Assembly (NCBI GenBank): GCA_964402115.1
Contig: CAYOBW010000257.1
Location: 1 to 10,406 of the forward strand
Direction of reading: 5' to 3'
Length of the DNA stretch: 10,406 nt
Source of the DNA: CAYOBW01 sp964402115
Lineage (GTDB): Bacteria > Verrucomicrobiota > Kiritimatiellia > UBA8416 > CAYOBW01
Below the pieces are notes generated by a model. The model saw nothing but the letters and a program-made list of their open reading frames with translations. It was not told the DNA's origin and made no database searches. A program made the position numbers and the translations under genes. Shown in pieces: positions 1 to 5,523 of this stretch. Every line of letters starts with the position of its first letter. Position 1 is the stretch's first letter.

Positions 1-48
1 AAACCGTGTGCGAGGATGGAATCGCGATGCGAGAGTTCCGGGCGGCAT

Positions 49-98
49 CCAGCCTTGGGCGCTGGAAGTCGCGGGTTCAAATCCCGCCGCCCCGACCA
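49..98 (+). tRNA. 3' half of tRNA-Pro(TGG), CCA-encoded; 5' half not adjacent
   Basis: Seen: anticodon stem CCAGC (49-53) pairing with GCTGG (61-65), loop CTTGGGC (54-60) giving anticodon TGG at 56-58 followed by G37, a 5-nt variable loop, T-arm GCGGG/TTCAAAT/CCCGC (71-87), acceptor 3' strand CGCCCCG (88-94), discriminator A and CCA (96-98). G72 with A73 and anticodon UGG are the known identity features of bacterial tRNA-Pro. The partner strand CGGGGCG and a D-arm are absent from the 48 upstream bases, so this is not an intact tRNA in the window. It could be an attachment-site remnant, a degraded tRNA, or the 3' exon of an intron-split tRNA; the window start prevents deciding. Confidence 0.75.
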
Positions 99-133
99 TC
101 CTTCGCTCGCAGCGCAGCGGAGAGCGTAGTATA

Positions 134-264
134 CCCTACGAAGCGCGGCGGCACGCCGGGCGAAGTAGGGCCTGCTTGACGACTCGCGCTGCGAACTACG
201 TACTTGTCCTGCGTAGCTTCAGCGAAGCAGGACTTGTGCTACGAAGCCTCTGGCGAAGTAGCAT
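134..264. repeat. Palindromic repeat modules between tRNA end and GIY-YIG gene
   Basis: Three short inverted repeats lie in tandem: CCCTAC/GTAGGG (134-139/165-170), GTCCTGC/GCAGGAC (206-212/227-233) and TGCTAC/GTAGCA (237-242/258-263). The first and third share a core, ACGAAGC ... GCGAAGT (138-144/160-166 and 241-247/253-259), so they are copies of one module with different inner loops. They would form hairpins in RNA or single-stranded DNA. They contain no gene and no T-tract typical of a terminator. Confidence 0.7.
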
Positions 265-288
265 GGCAAGCCGCCTTTGGACGAGACC

Positions 289-531
289 ATGCACCATGTT
301 TATCTGCTCAGGAGCCTGGCTGAGACCAAACAGACCTACATTGGCTTGACCGATGACATGCGGGCACGGCTCAAGAGCCACAACGAGGGCGCCAATTTCC
401 ACACTGCCAAGTACCGCCCGTGGGAACTGGTCTGCTGCATCTCCTTCCGGTCACGCGAACGCGCCGCCGAGTTCGAGAAGTACCTGAAGGTTGGTTCAGG
501 CCATGCCTTTGCGCATCGCCACCTGTGGTGA
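289..531 (+). CDS. Small GIY-YIG nuclease-family protein
   Basis: An 80-aa single-domain GIY-YIG protein. Seen: the N-terminal strand HHVYLLRS followed by the YIG-type motif in TYIGLT (residues about 15-20), basic DMRARLKSHN, then the HTAKYRPW segment, the Glu in AEFEKYLK (the usual metal-ligand helix) and the C-terminal GSGHAF signature of this subfamily. Full length for these small stand-alone members (about 80-100 aa). The ATG at 289 is preferred over the in-frame TTG at 277 because homologous proteins begin just before the VY(I/L)L strand. No strong ribosome binding site is visible. The gene follows a tRNA-Pro end and palindromic repeats, an arrangement compatible with a mobile or homing-like module. 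Known members of the fold cleave DNA; the substrate here is unknown. Confidence 0.85.
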   Translation: MHHVYLLRSLAETKQTYIGLTDDMRARLKSHNEGANFHTAKYRPWELVCCISFRSRERAAEFEKYLKVGSGHAFAHRHLW

Positions 532-886
532 GCCAGTCCATGCACGCCACCCTACGCATAGCGGTCTTGCCCGCCGGTCCATGTTTGGACCGATTATTGA
601 TTGGATGCTTGGACCGCCGCTGGGGCGGTCGGGGAAGTGTCCCGATCCCGAACTTCTCTGAGCGGCGCATGGCGCTGCGCGCTCGCAAGTGCCGGCGGAA
701 CCTGCCGGCGGAACTTCTTCCAGAACGGCGCGGCACACGACTTCTGCGTAAGCAGCGCGTGAGCTCGGCTTTCATCCAGGCGATCGATGGCGGGCGGTTC
801 TACTACATCGAATCGCCGGATCCCGGTCTCAACCGCCTGTAGACCCGCCAGACAAGCCGGCATGAGGGAGCGCCCGCGATGGGCGA
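532..886. other. Intergenic spacer with hairpins, no supported gene
   Basis: Between the GIY-YIG stop and the DUF72 stop (convergent ends) I see no convincing gene. Two strong hairpins stand out: CGGTCCA/TGGACCG with a 4-nt loop (575-581/586-592) and GACCGCC/GGCGGTC with a 5-nt loop (612-618/624-630). Neither has a following T-tract. A 13-bp direct repeat beginning GCCGGCGGAAC lies at 691-703 and 704-716. Open frames here lack coherent protein features and look like chance products of high GC. Confidence 0.6.
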
Positions 887-2074
887 TTACGCTACGTTCC
901 CCATCCTCTCCCGCATCCGCTCGATGGTCAGCGGCGCGCACCCCTCGAAATGATTGTTGACGAACACGGAGGCTGTAAGGCGCCGTACAGCCGCGTCCTT
1001 CAGCATGCCCGCGACGCCGTTCAGGTCGGCATCGCGGGGCTCGACGATCTTGCTCCAGTCCTTGCCCGTGCGCTCCTCCATCCCTCCCCGGTCGGGACCA
1101 TGCAGGCGGATCACCACGTTCTCGGTGAGCAGGTCGGCGTGCTTGCCGTAGATGTCGATGATCGGCGGCATGTAGTAGCCCTGCAGGAACACGTGCGCCA
1201 GGCCGTGCTCTCGCAGGAAGGTGAAGTAGCCGGCGTTGAGGTAGTTGGGGTTGCGGGTCTCGACGCACCAGGTGAAGCCGGCCGGCAGCGCTTGCACGAA
1301 CGCGCCCAGCTTGTCCTGGAACTCCGCCTGCGTGCGCAGCATCTGCCGGTTCAGATACCCGAACTGGAACATCATGGGGCCCAGCTTGCCGCTCATGGGC
1401 GCCAACCGATCCAGGAAGCCGTGCAGCAGGTCCAGCGACAGGAAGTGCGGGTTCGGCATCAGCGGGTCGGTCTTGGCGGTCTGGTGGAAATGGGTCAGCG
1501 TGAGCGCGTTCGGCATCTTCACCCCGAACCGGAATGTGTCGGGCACGGACTGGGCGTACTCGGCGACGACCTTGGGCTGCGGTAGCACGACCTTGTCCGG
1601 CCCGTGCAGACTCCAGAACCACTGGTCGACCTCGACGGTGTCGTAGCGCTGGGCGTATTCCCGCAGGTAGTCGGGGGTGGGGGAGTCGGTGTAAACCAGG
1701 CCGCGCCAGCTCGGGTACTTCCAGCTACAGGTGCCGATACGCAGCCCGCTCGTCCAGACGCCCGTTGACGGATCCGCCCCTGTTGTCTGCTCCACTACCT
1801 CCGTAATCGGCGCCTGCACCTCAACCCACCTGACATTGCAGGAGAACTTCAGGTACTGCTGCAGCGTCGGAAACACCGGATAGTCTGGAGCTGGAGCATC
1901 TTCGCTTTCGGCGTGATAGACGAGCCAGCGGTCACATGGATGCCCAACCCCGGGCTTCAGGACACCGACTTGAAACAGGCGCATGCCCGTGGGCTTCTCG
2001 CTGTCCGGGTCAACGGCCTTGGCAATCAGCCGTGGCTGCTTCAGGAAATCAATCTGATCGCGTGGATATGGCAT
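887..2074 (-). CDS. DUF72 (YecE-like TIM-barrel) protein with N-terminal extension
   Basis: A 395-aa protein. Residues about 111-390 are a DUF72/YecE-type domain: start strand LRIGTCSWKYPSW, the Glu-containing DTVEVDQWFW, core strand FRFGVKMP, GPMMFQFG, the WCVETRNP strand, VIRLHGPD and the diagnostic C-terminal FVNNHFEGCAP. The biochemical role of DUF72 is not established; the fold resembles xylose-isomerase-type barrels. The first about 105 residues precede the usual DUF72 start and match no family I recognise. The assigned ATG lies 10 nt after the stop of the 82-aa gene, which supports co-transcription and a start there, although no clear Shine-Dalgarno is visible and Met31 is an alternative. 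It is the last gene of the minus-strand operon. No rho-independent terminator is evident downstream. Confidence 0.88.
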   Translation of the reverse strand: MPYPRDQIDFLKQPRLIAKAVDPDSEKPTGMRLFQVGVLKPGVGHPCDRWLVYHAESEDAPAPDYPVFPTLQQYLKFSCNVRWVEVQAPITEVVEQTTGADPSTGVWTSGLRIGTCSWKYPSWRGLVYTDSPTPDYLREYAQRYDTVEVDQWFWSLHGPDKVVLPQPKVVAEYAQSVPDTFRFGVKMPNALTLTHFHQTAKTDPLMPNPHFLSLDLLHGFLDRLAPMSGKLGPMMFQFGYLNRQMLRTQAEFQDKLGAFVQALPAGFTWCVETRNPNYLNAGYFTFLREHGLAHVFLQGYYMPPIIDIYGKHADLLTENVVIRLHGPDRGGMEERTGKDWSKIVEPRDADLNGVAGMLKDAAVRRLTASVFVNNHFEGCAPLTIERMRERMGNVA

Positions 2075-2084
2075 GCCGGTCTGT

Positions 2085-2333
2085 CTACCGTGCTGGATAG
2101 TCGCGTGTGAACATCCCGTCGCTGCGGGTCAGGCTGGCAGGTGCCGGCACGGGCGGGGCAGGGGGGGGCTTGGTCTTCTTCTTGGTGGCCGCAGCGATGT
2201 CCTTGGCGGTGGATGGGCGTGCCGCTGCTGCTGCGGGTGCCTTGGCCGCCGCGCCAGCCACCCAACCGACAGTTGCCAGCCCTATCAGCAACCCCAGAAT
2301 CCATGCCATTCGACGCAGCTGTATCGGCCTCAT
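2085..2333 (-). CDS. Small exported or membrane-anchored Ala/Pro/Lys-rich protein
   Basis: An 82-aa protein of unknown function. Residues 1-8 are basic (RPIQLRR), residues about 9-28 are a hydrophobic segment ending AGAAA, and the rest is low-complexity Ala/Pro with a Lys run (TKKKTK) and a Pro run before a short polar tail (SLTRSDGMFTRDYPAR). This reads as a signal peptide or N-terminal anchor plus a flexible linker-like region. The start is well supported: ATG lies 3 nt after the peptidase stop, with AGGAG 7 nt upstream inside the peptidase gene, so translation is probably coupled. The DUF72 gene follows 10 nt downstream. No family recognised. Confidence 0.7.
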   Translation of the reverse strand: MRPIQLRRMAWILGLLIGLATVGWVAGAAAKAPAAAAARPSTAKDIAAATKKKTKPPPAPPVPAPASLTRSDGMFTRDYPAR

Positions 2334-2336
2334 GTG

Positions 2337-3212
2337 TCAACTCCTGATAACCAGCACGACGGCAACATCGAGAATCGCCGCGTCCGCGCCGGACTTGAGC
2401 TTCATTTCGCCTTTCATCTCAAAGAACCCCTTGGCCTCACGACGGTGAATTCTGCCCGGCGAAAGGTCGCGCTGCAAGGTTCCCTGGTCGATCACCGAGA
2501 GCTTCACCCACTGAGTGTGTGGCGTTGTGCCGGTGCGCGGTGCCGGGTCGTGGATCAGCAGCATGAGCGGGTCCGCCGCGCCCCTCTGATCCTTGCCGTA
2601 ACCGACAACCGTAACCCAGTGGCCTGCGAAACGGCGGTACTCGTTGGTGCCAGCGGGTGCCCTATACCATCCGACGTTGAGCCACACCGCGCCGCCGGGC
2701 GTCGAGAGTCCCTCCTTGATCCAGTCAATGCACGGAATCTCGCACAGCGCGGGGAACTGCTTTGTCCCGCCCCTCCAGCCCTGCTGCTCCAGGCGAACGA
2801 CCTGGTAGCCGGCTTGTGCCACGAAAGCCCCCACGCCCGCCATCAGCCGCGGAGGGCTGGTTCCATTGCGCTCCACCGTATCCATTGACCCGCCCGCGGC
2901 CAGCCGGTGAACAAGCGCTATCTGGGCCTCCTTGTCGGTTGCCGCGGGCGTACGCAGCCGTGGGAAGCCGTGGTTCGTCAGGTACATCAAGGAATTGGCG
3001 ACGGCGACCGGCCCGCACAGGTCGCGGCCATTGCCGGGAAACCGTCCGTCGGGATCCGTCTGGCAAAGGTCGGGTACGTCACCGGAGAGGTCAATCGACG
3101 CGGGGGGTGTCCCCGCCGACACGCACGACGCGATCAAGAACAGGCCACACACAGCCGTGTGCGCGCCCCACAAGCACGCTTGGTGGCGGGATAAGCCCCA
3201 GGCGTTTGTCAT
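2337..3212 (-). CDS. Secreted C39/papain-like cysteine peptidase
   Basis: A 291-aa protein. Signal sequence at residues about 13-33: a hydrophobic stretch with IASC (Cys30) fits a lipobox, so it may be a lipoprotein; cleavage after VSA33 is the alternative. The peptidase-like domain has DLCGPVAVANSL (candidate nucleophile Cys66, with Gln51 a possible oxyanion residue), GHWVTVVGYG (His198) and LLIHDPA (Asp222), the order and spacing of C39-like (Peptidase_C39_2) domains. This suggests hydrolysis of a peptide or thiol-protease-type amide substrate outside the cytoplasm; the substrate is unknown and there is no ABC transporter beside it. Start chosen at 3212 because GGAGAG lies 5 nt upstream and the ATG overlaps the 32-aa gene's stop as ATGA; longer in-frame starts would add upstream coding shadow. 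Confidence 0.8.
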   Translation of the reverse strand: MTNAWGLSRHQACLWGAHTAVCGLFLIASCVSAGTPPASIDLSGDVPDLCQTDPDGRFPGNGRDLCGPVAVANSLMYLTNHGFPRLRTPAATDKEAQIALVHRLAAGGSMDTVERNGTSPPRLMAGVGAFVAQAGYQVVRLEQQGWRGGTKQFPALCEIPCIDWIKEGLSTPGGAVWLNVGWYRAPAGTNEYRRFAGHWVTVVGYGKDQRGAADPLMLLIHDPAPRTGTTPHTQWVKLSVIDQGTLQRDLSPGRIHRREAKGFFEMKGEMKLKSGADAAILDVAVVLVIRS

Positions 3213-3307
3213 ATATTCTCTCCAATCCGCTCCCGTAGCCGCTCGCTGAGACCGATGGCGGCAGTTGCACAGCCCGCGATCAACAGGAACAGCCCCAGGT
3301 TCTTCAT
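3209..3307 (-). CDS. 32-aa lipobox/one-helix small protein
   Basis: A small gene between the DUF6915-like gene and the peptidase gene, joined to both by 4-nt ATGA overlaps. Its start codon overlaps the upstream stop and its stop overlaps the peptidase ATG. The product begins MKNLGLFLLIAGC, which gives a Lys-positive N-terminus, a hydrophobic core and a perfect lipobox (IAGC, Cys13), then a charged tail (SERLRERIGENI). It is therefore either a tiny lipoprotein or a single-helix membrane peptide. An AAGG lies 6 nt before the ATG. The double overlap and the signal-like composition are the evidence that it is translated. Function unknown; possibly a partner of the exported peptidase (inference from position only). 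Confidence 0.65.
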   Translation of the reverse strand: MKNLGLFLLIAGCATAAIGLSERLRERIGENI

Positions 3308-3597
3308 GCCTGACCTTGCCGTGACACAGCATCCGCCCCAAACATGCTCACCATCTGCGCGTCCTTCTCACTAGGCACTACGCCGCCACAATCGCGCCGG
3401 ATATGGATCTCGGCCGCACGGGCGGCGCCGTCGCCCCACATCTTCCGCACTTGCTCCACGCCGCTGGTGTGGTGTCGCACGCTGCGATGCTTGTGGCCCA
3501 GCGTCTTGTAGAGGGCGTCCAGCCATTGGTGGACATGCGCATAGTCCTCGCCCAGCTCCTGGCGGCAGTCGACGCAGTGTTCTTGTAGGGAAGCCAT
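3304..3597 (-). CDS. DUF6915-like small protein
   Basis: A 97-aa soluble protein. Seen: an N-terminal CVDC pair (residues 8-11), then DYAHVHQWLD, HKHRSVRHHTSGVEQ, a KMWGD turn, AAEIHIRRDCGG and VPSEKD. The HxWLD ... HR.xxHHxxG pattern followed by a Pro-Ser/Thr-x-x-D segment resembles DUF6915, a family of unknown function. That assignment is from memory of the family pattern. It begins 23 nt after the regulator gene stop, and its stop overlaps the start of the 32-aa gene as ATGA, so it is the second gene of the operon. No strong ribosome binding site precedes the ATG. Confidence 0.65.
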   Translation of the reverse strand: MASLQEHCVDCRQELGEDYAHVHQWLDALYKTLGHKHRSVRHHTSGVEQVRKMWGDGAARAAEIHIRRDCGGVVPSEKDAQMVSMFGADAVSRQGQA

Positions 3598-3620
3598 CGT
3601 GTTATCCGGCGTTTCCCCGG

Positions 3621-4130
3621 CTACTTGCCCTTGCCGGCCTTGGTGACCTTCATCGCCGGCTTCTTGACTGGCTTCTTGGCCGCCGCCAGCTCATCCAGAC
3701 GCTGCTTGGCTTCCGCGGCGCCGATATCGCGCACGGCCAGCCACACGGTCCTGGTAGCCTTCCGCATCTGGAGTGCCCCGCTAGTCTTTTCCCACTTGTA
3801 GACCGAGTTGGGGCTGACGTTCAGCAGCTTGGCCAGCGCGTCCTGGGAGATCTTGAGCTTGCGGCGCAGGCTGCGCACCCCCTTGCCGGTGATGCGTGCC
3901 GGGGCGGCGGGCTCTTCAACCGGTGCGGGGGGCTGGGCAGCGATAAGCTTGGCGACCTGATCCTGCAGACCCCGGCAGGCTTGCTCCAGCTGCGCGACCC
4001 GCTTCTTCAGGTCGGCGCACGCCTTGCGGTTGCCGGTAGATGATTTACTGAGGGGGGTGGCGACGGACTTGGATTCCTTCCGGGCCAGGCGGATGATTTC
4101 GTCTTTGAGGGCCTTCATGATGTTAGGCAT
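3621..4130 (-). CDS. XRE-type HTH regulator with coiled coil and Lys-rich tail
   Basis: A 169-aa protein. Residues 1-25 are a conserved-looking helix (MKALKDEIIRLARKES), about 37-64 a leucine/heptad coiled coil, 65-78 a Pro/Ala linker, about 79-127 a helix-turn-helix of the XRE/Cro type (RSLRRKLKISQDALAKLLNV followed by SPNSVYKWE), and 151-169 a Lys/Ala/Pro tail like those on nucleoid-binding proteins. It probably binds DNA as a coiled-coil oligomer. The start at 4130 has AAGGAG 10 nt upstream; Met5 is a less likely alternative. It is the first gene of the operon and may regulate it (inference). The same architecture is common in PVC bacteria to my knowledge. Confidence 0.88.
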   Translation of the reverse strand: MPNIMKALKDEIIRLARKESKSVATPLSKSSTGNRKACADLKKRVAQLEQACRGLQDQVAKLIAAQPPAPVEEPAAPARITGKGVRSLRRKLKISQDALAKLLNVSPNSVYKWEKTSGALQMRKATRTVWLAVRDIGAAEAKQRLDELAAAKKPVKKPAMKVTKAGKGK

Positions 4131-4140
4131 GGTGGTGATA

Positions 4141-4146
4141 CTCCTT
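4141..4146 (-). promoter_or_regulatory. Ribosome binding site of the XRE regulator
   Basis: AAGGAG on the minus strand, 10 nt before the ATG at 4130. It favours the first of two nearby Met codons as the start. Confidence 0.65.
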
Positions 4147-4173
4147 GGGTTTCGCTGTATGCGATACGGGCAG

Positions 4174-4200
4174 ATTATCGCGGTTGGGGCGCGGGTTCAA
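4174..4200 (-). promoter_or_regulatory. Candidate sigma70 promoter of the operon
   Basis: On the minus strand, TTGAAC (4195-4200) and GATAAT (4174-4179) are separated by 15 nt. The boxes are close to consensus but the spacer is short. The position, about 30 nt upstream of the AAGGAG of the XRE gene, suits an operon promoter. Confidence 0.35.
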
Positions 4201-4205
4201 GGATA

Positions 4206-4643
4206 TCAAGTTGGCGGGGGTGGCCACTGACTGTCATAAGACTCGGGATAGATCTCATCGCTGACCAGTTTGCGAACTCCAAACGGCCAAGCCAGTATGA
4301 GAACCAATCTGCGCTGCTTCTGAGCATCAAGGCAATCGAACTGAACCTGTGTGAACTCGGTTTTAAGCCTCTTGCCGCCTGACAACTCGAAATCTGGCTG
4401 CCATCTGACTCTGCTTATCTCCAAGCCACGGCGACTACAAAAGCGACTGGCGTGTCTCACGATGATTCGGTCTAGCGTGCAATGAACAACCCAAAACACG
4501 TAAAGAAAAAGCGGAATGTAAATCACTACGCCCGCAACAATCAAAATCATTCGCAGCACAATGCGCCTAACCTCTGTCCTGTAGACGTCGGCGTCGGAAG
4601 TCACAGGCCCGGCCACCAGCCGCCTTGCCGTCAGTAGCTCCAC
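4206..4643 (-). CDS. Hypothetical protein with one transmembrane helix
   Basis: A 145-aa protein with a GTG start. Residues about 28-52 form one strong hydrophobic helix (VLRMILIVAGVVIYIPLFLY...). The C-terminal part is soluble, with the segments RGLEISRVRW, KTEFTQVQFDCLDAQ and VRKLVSDEIYPESYD. The clean frame and the ordered polar/hydrophobic pattern suggest a real gene. Local GC is visibly lower than in neighbouring genes, which may indicate separate origin. The start is uncertain: no good Shine-Dalgarno precedes the GTG at 4643, and a GTG two codons before Met32, preceded by GAGG, is an alternative. I do not recognise a named family. It ends about 75 nt upstream of the XRE gene on the same strand. 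Confidence 0.6.
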   Translation of the reverse strand: MELLTARRLVAGPVTSDADVYRTEVRRIVLRMILIVAGVVIYIPLFLYVFWVVHCTLDRIIVRHASRFCSRRGLEISRVRWQPDFELSGGKRLKTEFTQVQFDCLDAQKQRRLVLILAWPFGVRKLVSDEIYPESYDSQWPPPPT

Positions 4644-4853
4644 AGCTCGTGGGCCAGCGGCGCCGCGTTCAATTCCCGTTGGTGTACCCGCCAGCGTGGC
4701 AGGTACTGATCCATGAGGTGTCGCCCGTACACGCTACGCGCAACCCCCCCGCCGGCCCATAGTAGGCAAGGCGGGGGGATAGCTCAAGGGTGGAGAGCGG
4801 GAAACTGAGGGCAGACGCATCAAATCCCTCGGTCATCTGCCGCTGAAGGCATT
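4644..4853. other. Intergenic spacer with G/C hairpin
   Basis: No gene seen. A 9-bp inverted repeat CCCCCCGCC/GGCGGGGGG (4745-4753/4770-4778) with a 16-nt loop lies in the middle. No T-tract follows on either strand, so it is not a typical intrinsic terminator. Confidence 0.5.
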
Positions 4854-4919
4854 CGTCATCCTGAGCTTCCCTCCTCGTCGTTCCGAGCTTCCCTTCTCGT
4901 CATCCCGAGCTTCCCTTCT
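4854..4919. repeat. Three 22-bp tandem repeats
   Basis: Units at 4854-4875, 4876-4897 and 4898-4919 share the pattern CGTCATCC(C/T)GAGCTTCCCT with a few changes. Each begins with the same CGTCATCC(T)GAGC string that starts the palindrome immediately after them, so the tandem units look like amplified fragments of that element's end. Confidence 0.85.
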
Positions 4920-4920
4920 C

Positions 4921-4995
4921 GTCATCCTGAGCGCAGCGAAGGATCTCCCGCCGCGCGGCGGGTACGCCGAGATCCTTCGCTGCGCTCAGGATGAC
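4921..4995. repeat. Large palindrome with 27-bp perfect arms
   Basis: Left arm 4921-4947 and right arm 4969-4995 are perfect inverted repeats; each contains the string CATCCTGAGCGCAGCGAAGG or its complement. Inside is a second palindrome, CCCGCCGC/GCGGCGGG (4947-4962). To my knowledge closely similar 'CATCCTGAGC...GAAGGATC' sequences are dispersed intergenic repeats in many environmental bacteria. It abuts the truncated metallophosphoesterase sequence. Confidence 0.85.
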
Positions 4996-5007
4996 AGGAT
5001 GGCCTGA

Positions 5008-5268
5008 TTCGGTGCGTATACCCTTGCGCGCACGGATGCGGACCTCATCGTCCTGGCTGGCGACAGCGGCATCGGGACGCAGGGCGTGGAACTGGTCGCC
5101 AAGCAGATCCCGGATCGCCCCGTCGTCTTCGTGGCCGGCAATCACGAGTTCTATGGCCGGGAACTGGAGATCACCCAGCAGCAGATCCGGGCCGCCTTAC
5201 GGGGCACCAGCGTGCACCCGCATGAGGTGGCGCATGGGTTTCGGGACGGGATGGTGGTTGAGGTGTGA
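5008..5268 (+). pseudogene. 5'-truncated metallophosphoesterase remnant
   Basis: An open frame without a plausible start encodes the middle of a calcineurin-like metallophosphoesterase: FGAYTL, then DADLIVLAGDSGIG (GD motif), then DRPVVFVAGNHEFYG (GNHE motif). The expected first strand with the D-x-H metal-binding motif is missing. Upstream, the frame hits a TGA at 5005-5007, only 9 nt after the palindrome's right arm. The 3' end is also abnormal: after LRGTSVH the homology fades and the frame stops at 86 codons, far short of a full enzyme. An internal ATG at 5086 could give a 60-aa peptide, but it would lack half the metal site. I therefore call it a gene fragment. A truncated but expressed protein cannot be excluded. 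Confidence 0.75.
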
Positions 5269-5486
5269 GGGCGGGGGGCCTGTTGAAAGCTATGGCCGCC
5301 AGGGCTTCGTAAAGAAATCGCACGCGTCGCGGATGCGTGTGGGCCTGGGTGGCAGGGATGGGACCGTCCTGGGTTTTGTACTGAAATGTCGGTTGGGGTG
5401 GCCCGTGTCGCCCAGGCGACAACTGGCCGGGATGCGGGCGAGTTGAGACCGCCAGAGTGTCATGCCGCTGCGTCCGCTGAGTGGGT

Positions 5487-5523
5487 CCGCCCCCACGGCT
5501 CGAACGAATACCCCTTCCTCATC
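5487..5523 (-). other. Conserved post-stop element, copy 1
   Basis: The 37 nt following the stop codon of the first SUMF1-fold gene match those after the second gene (9071-9107) at 35 of 37 positions; they contain GAGGAAGGGGT and GAGCCGTGGGGGCGG. Homology ends abruptly beyond it. It is more conserved than the 24 nt of coding sequence just before the stop (about 16/24). Confidence 0.75.

Noticed and set aside
1..98. 3' end of a tmRNA
   Set aside because: The T-arm and CCA fit, but the last acceptor base is G72, and a clean 5-bp anticodon stem with a TGG loop and 5-nt variable loop identifies tRNA-Pro instead.
950..1585. Long plus-strand open frame opposite the DUF72 gene
   Set aside because: It is antisense to clear DUF72 motifs and has the Val/Gln/His-rich composition of a GC-rich shadow frame.
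4900..5145. Minus-strand open frame across the palindrome
   Set aside because: It reads through the repeat (ILSAAKDLG...ILRCAQDDE), a common spurious translation of this dispersed element.
5406..5421. Intrinsic terminator between the pseudogene and the first SUMF1 gene
   Set aside because: The stem TGTCGCC/GGCGACA is strong, but the loop is only 2-4 nt and there is no T-tract on either strand.
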